From Allomuricauda sp. (GTDB taxonomy: Bacteria; Bacteroidota; Bacteroidia; Flavobacteriales; Flavobacteriaceae), in NCBI GenBank assembly GCA_028289745.1, contig JANQOD010000284.1, positions 1-28,364 of the forward strand: a stretch of DNA of 28,364 nt. The letters are read 5' to 3'. The notes below the pieces were generated by a model, which was not told the origin of the DNA, made no database searches, and saw only the letters and a program-made list of their open reading frames with translations. A program made the position numbers and the translations under genes. Below are positions 1 to 7,092 of the stretch, in pieces (within the stretch, counting starts at the first letter, position 1; the number at the start of each line of letters is the position of its first letter).

Positions 1-269
1 CCTACCGAATCTAACAATTGCTGCACTTTTACGCGTGAATCGTTCAATTCTATCTCGTTCACCTCGTTCAGTCCCGACAAACGGTCTACCTCTGCTCTCA
101 TCAACGTCATATCTTTTACCAACAGGGTCTTTTCCTGCTCCAAAAAGTTCAGCTGGTTCTGAGACTGCGCATAGCTATAATAAAAGGCAATAAGAATCCC
201 TATGATCACCGCCACAAGCGCCGCAACGATGATCTTGTAGTTGAAATTCTTATCTTGTTCGGAGTCCAT
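1..269 (-). CDS. Membrane-anchored coiled-coil protein (partial, C-terminus off window)
   Basis: The first 89 codons are readable from an ATG at 267-269; the gene runs off the left edge. A short charged N-terminus (MDSEQDKNFNYK) is followed by one hydrophobic segment at about residues 13-33 (IIVAALVAVIIGILIAFYY). Then comes a Gln/Glu/Leu-rich stretch with heptad-like spacing that looks like a coiled coil. The topology is a single-pass inner-membrane protein with a long periplasmic coiled coil. I do not recognise a named family and infer no function. It is divergent from comF, with only about 32 bases between starts. A TATCTTTG sequence on the minus strand at 321-328 matches the Bacteroidota -7 consensus TAnnTTTG and could drive this gene from inside comF, but I see no matching TTG -33 element. 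Confidence 0.8.
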   Translation of the reverse strand, partial: MDSEQDKNFNYKIIVAALVAVIIGILIAFYYSYAQSQNQLNFLEQEKTLLVKDMTLMRAEVDRLSGLNEVNEIELNDSRVKVQQLLDSV

Positions 270-301
270 GCTAAAATGCGGCTTATAAGTAGGTTTAAGA
301 T

Positions 302-1018
302 TTGATTCGAACACAGTTTTCAAAGATAATAAACGATATTAACTCCATACTATTGCCACAAGTGTGTTTTGGATGTAATGTACGATTATTGGGAGGAGAG
401 CACCACCTCTGTACCGTTTGTCGACATGATTTGCCCCTCACCGAATACAATTTCAAGGAAGAAAACCCGATAGACCGCATGTTTTATGGTCATATAGCCA
501 TTATCAAGGCCAGTGCATTTCTTCGCTTTTCGGCAAAGGGAAAGGTCAAAAATCTCTTGCACCAGTTAAAATATAAAAACCAAGAAAACATCGGAAACTT
601 TCTCGGTGATTGGTACGGAAGCCTCTTGCAAATGGACGAAGGGCTCCCAAGCATCGATTATATCGTTCCGGTGCCCTTACATGCAAAAAAACTCAGAAAA
701 AGGGGGTACAACCAAGTACACAGGTTTGCCCAACAGCTGGCAAAACACTTAAATTCTAGTGTAGCCGACCATGTTTTGGCCAAAACGGCCAATGTGAAGA
801 CTCAAACACAAAAAGACCGCTCTATTAGATGGCAGAGCAGCAAAAACCTCTACGAGTTGGGTGATGAAAAAATGCTCAGGCACAAAAAAGTGCTATTGGT
901 CGATGATGTTATCACCACTGGGGCCACCATTGAAGCCTGCGCCCGGGCACTTTCTGAAACCAGGGGCATTGAAATCTATGTGGCCGCAATGGCCGTAGTG
1001 CCCAAAACGGGTATTTGA
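302..1018 (+). CDS. comF: ComF family protein (phosphoribosyltransferase-like)
   Basis: The 238-residue product has the two hallmarks of the ComF/GntX family. An N-terminal Cys4 zinc-binding motif has C22, C25, C37 and C40. A type I phosphoribosyltransferase PRPP loop lies at about 197-209 (VLLVDDVITTGAT). Between them, VPVPLHAKKLRKRGYNQ matches the conserved basic ComF segment. In other bacteria ComF acts in the cytoplasm in natural DNA uptake, but many Bacteroidota carry it without demonstrated competence, so the role is by family only. The start is uncertain: an in-frame TAA lies at 296-298 and no ATG precedes the zinc motif, so the TTG at 302 is the best available start. The next gene on this strand begins 52 bases downstream. 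Confidence 0.9.
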   Translation: MIRTQFSKIINDINSILLPQVCFGCNVRLLGGEHHLCTVCRHDLPLTEYNFKEENPIDRMFYGHIAIIKASAFLRFSAKGKVKNLLHQLKYKNQENIGNFLGDWYGSLLQMDEGLPSIDYIVPVPLHAKKLRKRGYNQVHRFAQQLAKHLNSSVADHVLAKTANVKTQTQKDRSIRWQSSKNLYELGDEKMLRHKKVLLVDDVITTGATIEACARALSETRGIEIYVAAMAVVPKTGI

Positions 1019-1070
1019 AATTGGGGCATAATTCTTGAATTAATCGTTTCTTTGTCGAATAAATCTTGGC

Positions 1071-2690
1071 ATGTTGCTACTGAGAAGGTTTTTTGGTGTC
1101 TTGTTCTTGTTCTTTATCGGTATGGCCCTTTGGCAATGTGCCCGAAGGGGCAACCCGAGTGGCGGGCCAAAAGACATATCACCCCCTGTTCTACTGCGAA
1201 CAGATCCAGAAAATTTCAGCATAAACTTTAAAAGCAATAGAATACGCCTATATTTCGATGAATACATCAAGCTAGAGGATGTTCAGAATCAAATGATCGT
1301 TTCACCTCCCCTAAAGTACCAGCCCGATATAAAGCCACAGGGTGGCCCCAGCAAATACATAGAAATTACCATAAAAGACACTTTACAGGAAAACACGACC
1401 TATACCATCAATTTTGGCCAGAGCATCGTAGATAACAATGAGGGCAATCCGAACAGTTTCTTGACCTATGTGTTCTCAACGGGCGATTATCTTGACTCAC
1501 TACAGATTACCGGACTGGTCAAAGATGCTTTCAATCGGGAGCCAGATGATTTCATCAGCGTTATGCTCTATGAGATCGATAGCATCTTCAACGATTCGAC
1601 GATCTACAAATATCCCCCGAACTATATCACCAATACCTTGGACAGCACCCCGGTGTTTCAGTTAAAAAACCTGAAGGCGGGAAAATATGCGCTGGTGGCC
1701 ATCAAAGATGCGGGCAAGAACAATGTTTTTGACCAAAGGGTCGATAAGATCGGTTTTCTGTCCGATACGGTATTCGTGCCCACCGATTCTCTCTTTCTTT
1801 TGAGCCTTTTCGAAGAAGTGCCCGATTATGCCATCTCGGTACCCAGCTACGTGGCCAAGAACAAAATCATTTTTGGTTATCAAGGCCCCGCCGAACATAT
1901 TGATATCAAGCCCTTGACCGAACTGCCCGATTCGGTACGCACCATGATCTTGAAAGAAAGGGACAAGGATACGCTGAACTATTGGTTGACCCCTACCGAT
2001 TTAGATTCCATTGTGTTTACCGTAGTGAACGAACAGCAACAATCAATCGATACCTTTACGGTCAAAAGACGAAAGTTAGAACTGGATTCCCTCAAGCTAA
2101 GTACCACTACCAGGGGCAAGATCGATTTTGGCGATACCCTGACCGTACTGGCCTCCACACCCATTGTTCAAATCGACACTTCAAAAATTTCAGCCTCCCT
2201 CAATGACTCCATCCCCATTTCATATGGCGTTACTTTAGATACATTGAAGAGTCAACTGAATTTTGAATTCTTGCAAGAACCCAACCAGAAATACAGTTTT
2301 GAGCTCGTTCCGGGCGCTATCACTGATTTTTTCGGAATGCAGAACGATACGCTCAGCTACAGTACATCAACAGGAAGCTACGCCGACTATGGCAATCTGC
2401 GGTTCAATATTACCGGAGCCGTGGGCTATCCGGCAATAGTTCAACTCATCAATGACAAGGGCGAAACACAGAGACAAGTGTATATGACCGCACCCCAGCA
2501 AGTAGAGTTCAACTTTCTGAGGCCAGGAAAATATGGCCTCCGCTTGATTTTTGATGACAATGGCAACCAAAAGTGGGACACTGGAAATTATCTGAAAAAA
2601 ATTCAGCCGGAAAAGGTTCGTTACTACCCTGATATGGTCGATGTGCGGGCCAACTGGGAACTCGAACAGACCTTTACCGTACTAGAGTAA
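1071..2690 (+). CDS. Ig-like (SbsA-type) domain lipoprotein
   Basis: This 539-residue protein starts with a basic, hydrophobic signal sequence ending in a lipobox, with C23 in ALWQC as the likely lipidated Cys. Residues about 40-135 (from PPVLLRTDPENFSINF to TYVFSTGD) resemble the bacterial Ig-like SbsA fold used in surface proteins. The rest is beta-rich, with repeated LDSI/DTL-type strands and a C-terminal prealbumin-like segment near LRPGKYGLRLIFDDNGNQKWD. Homologous long lipoproteins with one N-terminal Ig-like domain are common in Flavobacteriia and have no assigned function. It follows comF closely and may be co-transcribed. Its last 17 bases overlap the 3' end of the convergent nitrilase gene. 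An envelope location is well supported; the role is unknown. Confidence 0.85.
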   Translation: MLLLRRFFGVLFLFFIGMALWQCARRGNPSGGPKDISPPVLLRTDPENFSINFKSNRIRLYFDEYIKLEDVQNQMIVSPPLKYQPDIKPQGGPSKYIEITIKDTLQENTTYTINFGQSIVDNNEGNPNSFLTYVFSTGDYLDSLQITGLVKDAFNREPDDFISVMLYEIDSIFNDSTIYKYPPNYITNTLDSTPVFQLKNLKAGKYALVAIKDAGKNNVFDQRVDKIGFLSDTVFVPTDSLFLLSLFEEVPDYAISVPSYVAKNKIIFGYQGPAEHIDIKPLTELPDSVRTMILKERDKDTLNYWLTPTDLDSIVFTVVNEQQQSIDTFTVKRRKLELDSLKLSTTTRGKIDFGDTLTVLASTPIVQIDTSKISASLNDSIPISYGVTLDTLKSQLNFEFLQEPNQKYSFELVPGAITDFFGMQNDTLSYSTSTGSYADYGNLRFNITGAVGYPAIVQLINDKGETQRQVYMTAPQQVEFNFLRPGKYGLRLIFDDNGNQKWDTGNYLKKIQPEKVRYYPDMVDVRANWELEQTFTVLE

Positions 2691-3450
2691 ATTCATCCCG
2701 ATCGTCTAAAAACCGTAATTTCTGCCTGTTCAAAACTATATGTTCTTTGGTCAGTGTGGTGTAGAGCACCTCTTCCTTTTCTGAATAGGCCAATGTATTG
2801 CCCAGAACATCATAGACCGCTGAATGGCCCGAGTATTCATGGCCCAGCCCATCGGCCCCTGAGCGGTTTACCCCAATGCAATAGGCCATGTTCTCGATGG
2901 CCCTTGCCTGTAATAGGTTGTCCCAAGCGTCAACCCTGGGTTTGGGCCAATTCGCTACATAGATCAGAATATCATAATCAACAGTGTTTCTCGACCACAC
3001 CGGAAAGCGTAGGTCATAACAGATAAGTGGACAAAAAACAAAGCCCTTGTATTCTTCAATGAGCAGTTCATTACCGCGTTCATACACCTCATGCTCTCCC
3101 GCCAACGTAAAGGTATGCCGTTTGTCATAGTGGGTTTCCGATCTATTCGGGGCCACAAAGAACAATCGGTTGTAATGCTTGCGGTTCTGGGAATAAACGA
3201 TACTTCCAATGATGACCGCTTTTTTCTCATCGGCCTTGCGGTGCATCCATTCCACGGTTTTTCTTCCTTCGGAAATATCGATATGCTGTGGATTCATGGT
3301 GAAACCCGTAGTGAACATTTCGGGAAGTATAATGACATCGACATTCTCGGTCATGGATTCCATTTTCTTGTCGAACATTGCCCGATTAGCCTCTGGGTCT
3401 TCCCAATGCAAAACAGATTGTATCAGCGCTACTTTAAGTTTTTCTTGCAT
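2674..3450 (-). CDS. Carbon-nitrogen hydrolase, omega-amidase (YafV-like)
   Basis: The 258-residue nitrilase-superfamily enzyme carries the Glu-Lys-Cys triad: E44 in LPEMFTTGF, K110 in HYDKRHTF and C144 in PLICYDLRFP. The LPEMFTTGF and CYDLRFP contexts are typical of the YafV/Nit2 group. That group hydrolyses omega-amides such as alpha-ketoglutaramate and alpha-ketosuccinamate in metabolite repair and transamination salvage. No signal peptide is present, so it is cytosolic. I chose the ATG at 3448-3450. A longer reading from 3585 would run back through the Nudix gene and add 45 residues unlike the family. The chosen start lies one base after the Nudix stop, so the two are probably translationally coupled. 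The 3' end overlaps the convergent lipoprotein gene by 17 bases. Confidence 0.93.
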   Translation of the reverse strand: MQEKLKVALIQSVLHWEDPEANRAMFDKKMESMTENVDVIILPEMFTTGFTMNPQHIDISEGRKTVEWMHRKADEKKAVIIGSIVYSQNRKHYNRLFFVAPNRSETHYDKRHTFTLAGEHEVYERGNELLIEEYKGFVFCPLICYDLRFPVWSRNTVDYDILIYVANWPKPRVDAWDNLLQARAIENMAYCIGVNRSGADGLGHEYSGHSAVYDVLGNTLAYSEKEEVLYTTLTKEHIVLNRQKLRFLDDRDEFTLVR

Positions 3451-3451
3451 C

Positions 3452-4075
3452 TCAATCAAAATATACTTTTTCATCGTCTGCTTTCGCCAGCTGAAAGAGC
3501 TGCTGTACCTGACTTTTGAGAATTCTGTCCTCAGAAAGTTTCGGCAACTTTGATAAGGGGAAATACCCTGCATCTTCAATATCAAAACTCGGCTTCAATT
3601 CTCCGCCTGTCACCCTACATAAAAAGTTCAACTTGTATACATAAAAGGGTTGCGGTGGGTGTGCATGACAACGTTTATCATAAACGGCCAACAATCTGAC
3701 GACCTCGGCCCGTAGGTTTGTTTCTTCGGCAATTTCTTTGATGATGACCTCTGAGGGGGTAAAGCCAATGTCGCACCACCCTCCGGGGATGGTCCATTTA
3801 CCATCGATTCTTTCTTTTACCAGCAATACTTCATCTGCTTCGTTCAGCACTAGCCCCCTTACGTCGACCTTGGGCGTTGGGTAGTCTTCTTGTGGCATGA
3901 AGAAGTCGCTGAACCTTTCAATAGGTTGCTTGGCCGAATCGGCCATCAATTGCAAGGCGATTTGTCTCAACTCTTCATACCTTTCTTCGTCATAACCGTT
4001 TTGGGCATATACAAGCCCTGCCTCAGACAATGCCTTGATTCGTTTGTAAAGGTTAAGCTGTACCTCAAGACTCAT
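3452..4075 (-). CDS. Nudix hydrolase with N-terminal Nudix_N domain
   Basis: The 207-residue protein has a helical N-terminal domain at about 1-60 (LYKRIKALSEAGLVYAQNGY). This resembles the N-terminal domain of the group once called hydrolases of X-linked nucleoside diphosphates. A Nudix fold follows. The Nudix box is residues 99-121; the metal-binding glutamates E114, E117 and E118 (KEIAEE) are present. Three canonical positions differ: Phe105 replaces the first Glu, Lys113 replaces Arg and Asn120 replaces Gly. Family members hydrolyse ADP-ribose, ADP-sugars or related dinucleotides; the substrate cannot be read here. Its ATG overlaps the stop of the ankyrin gene (ATGA, 4072-4075), and the nitrilase starts one base after its own stop, so all three form one operon. 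Confidence 0.92.
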   Translation of the reverse strand: MSLEVQLNLYKRIKALSEAGLVYAQNGYDEERYEELRQIALQLMADSAKQPIERFSDFFMPQEDYPTPKVDVRGLVLNEADEVLLVKERIDGKWTIPGGWCDIGFTPSEVIIKEIAEETNLRAEVVRLLAVYDKRCHAHPPQPFYVYKLNFLCRVTGGELKPSFDIEDAGYFPLSKLPKLSEDRILKSQVQQLFQLAKADDEKVYFD

Positions 4076-4554
4076 TCAACGCTGTTTAATAACAATTCTA
4101 TCAAGGGTGACGCGCCCTGCATCTTGGCATGATCTAATGCAGTGTTGCCCTTGGGATCTTTTATGCTGCTATTCGCACCGTACCGTAGTAAGAGCCTAGC
4201 AATTTCAAGTTGCTTGAAAGTTGCCGCATAGATCAAGCCGGTGGCGCCCATAGCATTGATATGGTTCACCTCGGCCCCTTTTTCAAGCAAAAGTTTGGCA
4301 ATGTCTGTATGGCCTTTAAAACAGATTCCCATAAGGGCCGTATTGCCCGAACCATCGGTTTCGTTGATATCAGCCCCATTGTCAAGTAAAAAGGCCGCCA
4401 TCTCGGCATGGCCATAATAGCTTGCCAAAATGAACGGTGTCGCCCCTCGTTGGTCTCTAATATGTACAAGAGAGCGATCATTGTTTACCAACTGTTCGAC
4501 AGCTCTAAGGTTTCCCTTTCGAACCTCAACAAAGAATTGTTCCGTCTTTTCCAT
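4072..4554 (-). CDS. Ankyrin-repeat protein
   Basis: The 160 residues consist almost wholly of ankyrin repeats of about 33 residues. A partial first repeat spans about 6-34, with full repeats at about 36-68, 69-101 and 102-134 (RGATPFILASYYGHAEMAAF, GNTALMGICFKGHTDIAKLL and GATGLIYAATFKQLEIARLL). A capping partial repeat covers 135-160. There is no signal peptide or membrane segment, so it is probably a cytosolic protein-binding adaptor. It is first or second in the operon with the Nudix and nitrilase genes and overlaps the Nudix start by four bases (ATGA). Partner proteins are unknown; the tight coupling makes the Nudix enzyme a reasonable guess only. Confidence 0.92.
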   Translation of the reverse strand: MEKTEQFFVEVRKGNLRAVEQLVNNDRSLVHIRDQRGATPFILASYYGHAEMAAFLLDNGADINETDGSGNTALMGICFKGHTDIAKLLLEKGAEVNHINAMGATGLIYAATFKQLEIARLLLRYGANSSIKDPKGNTALDHAKMQGASPLIELLLNSVE

Positions 4555-4558
4555 CCGC

Positions 4559-4738
4559 TCAGAAAGGTATAAAAACTGTTACAAATTTTTGGGCAAAAAA
4601 CGGCAAATGTTCCCAATTTTGACTTTTTGAATCCCGTAGAAACATAGACGCCCTTTGGCTATCAAACTTGTCTTCGTAAACAAAAAAAGCCGCATGGTTT
4701 TTCTTGTAGGCGACCATCTTGGCCAAAAAAGTCTTCAT
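4559..4738 (-). CDS. Small hypothetical protein (59 aa)
   Basis: An ATG at 4736-4738 opens 59 codons ending in TGA at 4559-4561, four bases before the ankyrin ATG. The peptide begins MKTFLAKMVAYKKNHAAFFV and is basic and aromatic, with no signal peptide or Cys. Two points support it being real: the stop is tightly coupled to the ankyrin start, and the ORF begins just beside the symmetric repeat region at 4745-4806. Against it, the reading frame is short and I recognise no family. It could instead be an untranslated leader of the ankyrin operon. Confidence 0.4.
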   Translation of the reverse strand: MKTFLAKMVAYKKNHAAFFVYEDKFDSQRASMFLRDSKSQNWEHLPFFAQKFVTVFIPF

Positions 4739-4744
4739 GGTGAA

Positions 4745-4806
4745 TAATGCGTAAAATCTTACGTTGTTTATTTTTCATTTAACTTAGTGTAAGATTTTAC
4801 GCTTTA
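4745..4806. promoter_or_regulatory. Paired GTAA-N4-TTAC palindromes in a perfect 14-bp inverted repeat
   Basis: GCGTAAAATCTTAC at 4749-4762 is repeated in exact inverted orientation at 4789-4802, with a 26-base AT-rich spacer. Allowing one mismatch the arms extend to 18 bases (4745-4762 and 4789-4806). Each arm also contains its own imperfect palindrome GTAA-N4-TTAC, at 4751-4762 and 4789-4800, so the site looks like two dimeric operator sites 38 bases apart. It lies between the divergent small ORF (start 4738) and the PAS kinase (ATG 4808), just where regulation of both would occur. Alternatively, in the kinase transcript the arms could form a stem ending six bases before the start codon. 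No regulator is identified. Confidence 0.55.
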
Positions 4807-4807
4807 G

Positions 4808-6682
4808 ATGAAGAATTTTGTTTGGATAGAAAAAAAGGAAGAGCTTGTTGAAAAAGCTTTCAATATGGCACGTGTCGGCTATTGGGAAGTTAATCTTATC
4901 GACAATGCCGTTACCTGGTCAGAAATGACCAAAGCCATACACAGAGTTCCTACTACATATATCCCCAATCTTGAAGACAGCATCAATTTCTATAAAGAAG
5001 GAAAAGATAGGGAGACGATCACCAGAGTGGTCAACAATGCCATTGAAACCGGTGAATCTTGGGATGTAGAGCTGATCATCATCAGCGCTGAAGGAGACGA
5101 ACTATGGGTTCGTGCCCAAGGGGAGGTAGAATTTGAAAGTGGGAAACCTGTTCGCCTATTCGGAACCTTTCAAGACATCGATCAAAAAAAACGAAGCGAG
5201 TTGAGGTACAACGAGGCCATGGAACGCTTGACGTTGGCCACCAAAACCGCTAAAATCGGTATTTGGGACTATGACGTAATCAACAATGTCTTGATCTGGG
5301 ATGACAATATGTTTGCACTGTACGGCATCAAAAGAAAAGATTTTGCGGGTGCCTTTGAAGCATGGGAGACCAGCATACATCCAGAAGACAAACAAAGAAA
5401 TCAAGAAGAGATCGCTATGGCCCTTTCGGGCGAAAAAGATTTTGATACCGAATTCCGTATTGTCAAGCCCGAGGGTGAATTGCGCTATATAATGGCTTCA
5501 GCCAGTGTCAAACGTGATAAAAAGGGCAATGCCGTAAAAATGGTCGGCACCAATTGGGACATTACCGAATTGAAAGTCACCCAGCTCGCCCTACAGAGAA
5601 GCGACGAATCGTTTGCAGGCGCCTTTCAAAACTCCTCGATAGGTATGGCACTGATAGGCCTTGATGGTAAATGGATAGATGTGAACCAAAGTATTTGTGA
5701 GAGTGTGGGCTATACAAAAAAAGAATTGATGCAACTCACCTTTCAAGATATCACCCACCCAGAAGATCTTGAAAAAGATCTAAGACTGCTCAACGAGTTG
5801 ATCAACGGTAAACGTGAAACCTATCAAATAGAAAAAAGGTACCACCATAAAGAAGGGCATCTGGTGTATGCATTGTTGACCGTAACGGGCGGGTACGATA
5901 TCGATGGCAAGCTCTCTCATTTTATATCACAAATCGTAGATATCTCTTCTCGAATCGATGCAGAACAAAAGCAGAAGAAACTCAATGAAATTACCCTTGA
6001 GCAAAACAAGAACCTAATGAACTTTGCCCATATTGTATCACACAACCTGCGATCACATGCGACCAATATGTCAATGCTCATTGCGTTTTTATCGAAAGTT
6101 GAAAACGCCTCTGAGACCGAAAAGATCATGGCAATGCTGGCATCGGCCTCATCAGGGCTTAACGAGACCGTTGATCATTTGAACGAAGTGGTGCAAATAA
6201 AGACCACGGCCCTCGAGAACTTGAAACCGATGAATCTATTGGAGGCCGTCGAAAAAACCAAAAATCACATAAGTACGCATATTGACAAAAAAGAGGCCAA
6301 AATCGACATCAGTATATCAAAAAACCATTATGTCAGCGCCGTACCTGCCTATCTTGAAAGTATTCTGCTCAACCTGTTCACCAATGCACTGAAGTATAAT
6401 TATCCTGAAAGAAAACCTGTTCTGAAGCTCACATCGCGAATGTGCGAAGACCACATTATCTTGAAGTTCAGTGACAACGGCATCGGAATCGACCTTGAAC
6501 GACATGGCGATAAGATTTTCGGTATGTTCAAGACTTTTCACAGGCATAAAGACGCCAAGGGCATCGGGCTCTTCATTACCAAAAACCAGATAGAGGCCAT
6601 GGGTGGAAGCATCAGCGTAGAAAGCCGCCCCAACATCGGCACAGCGTTCATTTTAACATTTGGCAAAGCCAAAAAACCATGA
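4808..6682 (+). CDS. Soluble PAS sensor histidine kinase (three PAS domains)
   Basis: The 624-residue kinase has three consecutive PAS/PAC units at about 15-130, 140-262 and 268-390. A short coiled linker follows, then a HisKA-like dimerisation helix with phospho-acceptor H412 in IVSHNLRSH. The HATPase domain has an N box at LLNLFTNALKY (N522/N526), a G1 box at SDNGIGID (about 555-562) and a G2 box at AKGIGLFITK (about 583-592). All catalytic motifs look intact. No transmembrane segment or signal peptide is visible, so it senses a cytosolic signal. The ligand and any cofactor of the PAS domains cannot be read. The stop overlaps the receiver gene start (ATGA, 6679-6682), identifying its probable partner. 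The upstream inverted repeat ends just before the ATG. No Shine-Dalgarno sequence is seen. Confidence 0.95.
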   Translation: MKNFVWIEKKEELVEKAFNMARVGYWEVNLIDNAVTWSEMTKAIHRVPTTYIPNLEDSINFYKEGKDRETITRVVNNAIETGESWDVELIIISAEGDELWVRAQGEVEFESGKPVRLFGTFQDIDQKKRSELRYNEAMERLTLATKTAKIGIWDYDVINNVLIWDDNMFALYGIKRKDFAGAFEAWETSIHPEDKQRNQEEIAMALSGEKDFDTEFRIVKPEGELRYIMASASVKRDKKGNAVKMVGTNWDITELKVTQLALQRSDESFAGAFQNSSIGMALIGLDGKWIDVNQSICESVGYTKKELMQLTFQDITHPEDLEKDLRLLNELINGKRETYQIEKRYHHKEGHLVYALLTVTGGYDIDGKLSHFISQIVDISSRIDAEQKQKKLNEITLEQNKNLMNFAHIVSHNLRSHATNMSMLIAFLSKVENASETEKIMAMLASASSGLNETVDHLNEVVQIKTTALENLKPMNLLEAVEKTKNHISTHIDKKEAKIDISISKNHYVSAVPAYLESILLNLFTNALKYNYPERKPVLKLTSRMCEDHIILKFSDNGIGIDLERHGDKIFGMFKTFHRHKDAKGIGLFITKNQIEAMGGSISVESRPNIGTAFILTFGKAKKP

Positions 6683-7080
6683 AGAGGATAAGAAGTGCAT
6701 GTGTCATCGATGACGATCCCATATATACGTATTGGGCAAAAAAAATTATGGGCGAGCTCAAGTTCTCTGAAAGTATCTTGGTGTTTGAAAATGGATATGA
6801 TGCCATCAAGGGCTTAAAAGAAATAACCGAAAGAGGTGAAAAACTGCCAGAAGTCATTCTTCTCGACCTGAACATGCCCATCATGGATGGCTGGGACTTT
6901 TTAGACGACTTCATCAAACTGCCCAATCACAATGAAGACAAAGTATATGTATATATCGTAAGCTCTTCTATCGCACAGCGAGATTTAGAGCGGGCAAAAG
7001 ATTTTGATATCATCCATAACTATATAGTAAAGCCATTGACCATCAAAAAACTCAATGACATATTGAAATCTGTGGTATGA
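6679..7080 (+). CDS. Single-domain response regulator (receiver only)
   Basis: The 133-residue product is one receiver domain with nothing attached. The acidic pocket is D11-D13, the phospho-acceptor is D63 in VILLDLNMP, the switch Ser is S95 or S96 in IVSSS, and the conserved Lys is K118 in VKPL. It overlaps the PAS kinase by four bases and is very likely phosphorylated by it. Having no DNA-binding or enzymatic output domain, it must act through another protein, for example as a relay to a phosphotransferase or by binding a target. The gene ends 12 bases before the convergent lamin-tail gene, with no clear terminator between them. Confidence 0.95.
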   Translation: MKRIRSACVIDDDPIYTYWAKKIMGELKFSESILVFENGYDAIKGLKEITERGEKLPEVILLDLNMPIMDGWDFLDDFIKLPNHNEDKVYVYIVSSSIAQRDLERAKDFDIIHNYIVKPLTIKKLNDILKSVV

Positions 7081-7092
7081 CCTCTTTCGGGC

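Noticed and set aside
321..328. TATCTTTG as a promoter for the partial membrane gene
   Set aside because: Matches the -7 box, but no TTG is found at suitable distance and it lies inside comF; mentioned in the gene entry but not called.
3451..3585. Upstream extension of the nitrilase reading frame
   Set aside because: It runs through the end of the Nudix gene and adds residues that do not fit the family; the ATG at 3450 one base after the Nudix stop is preferred.
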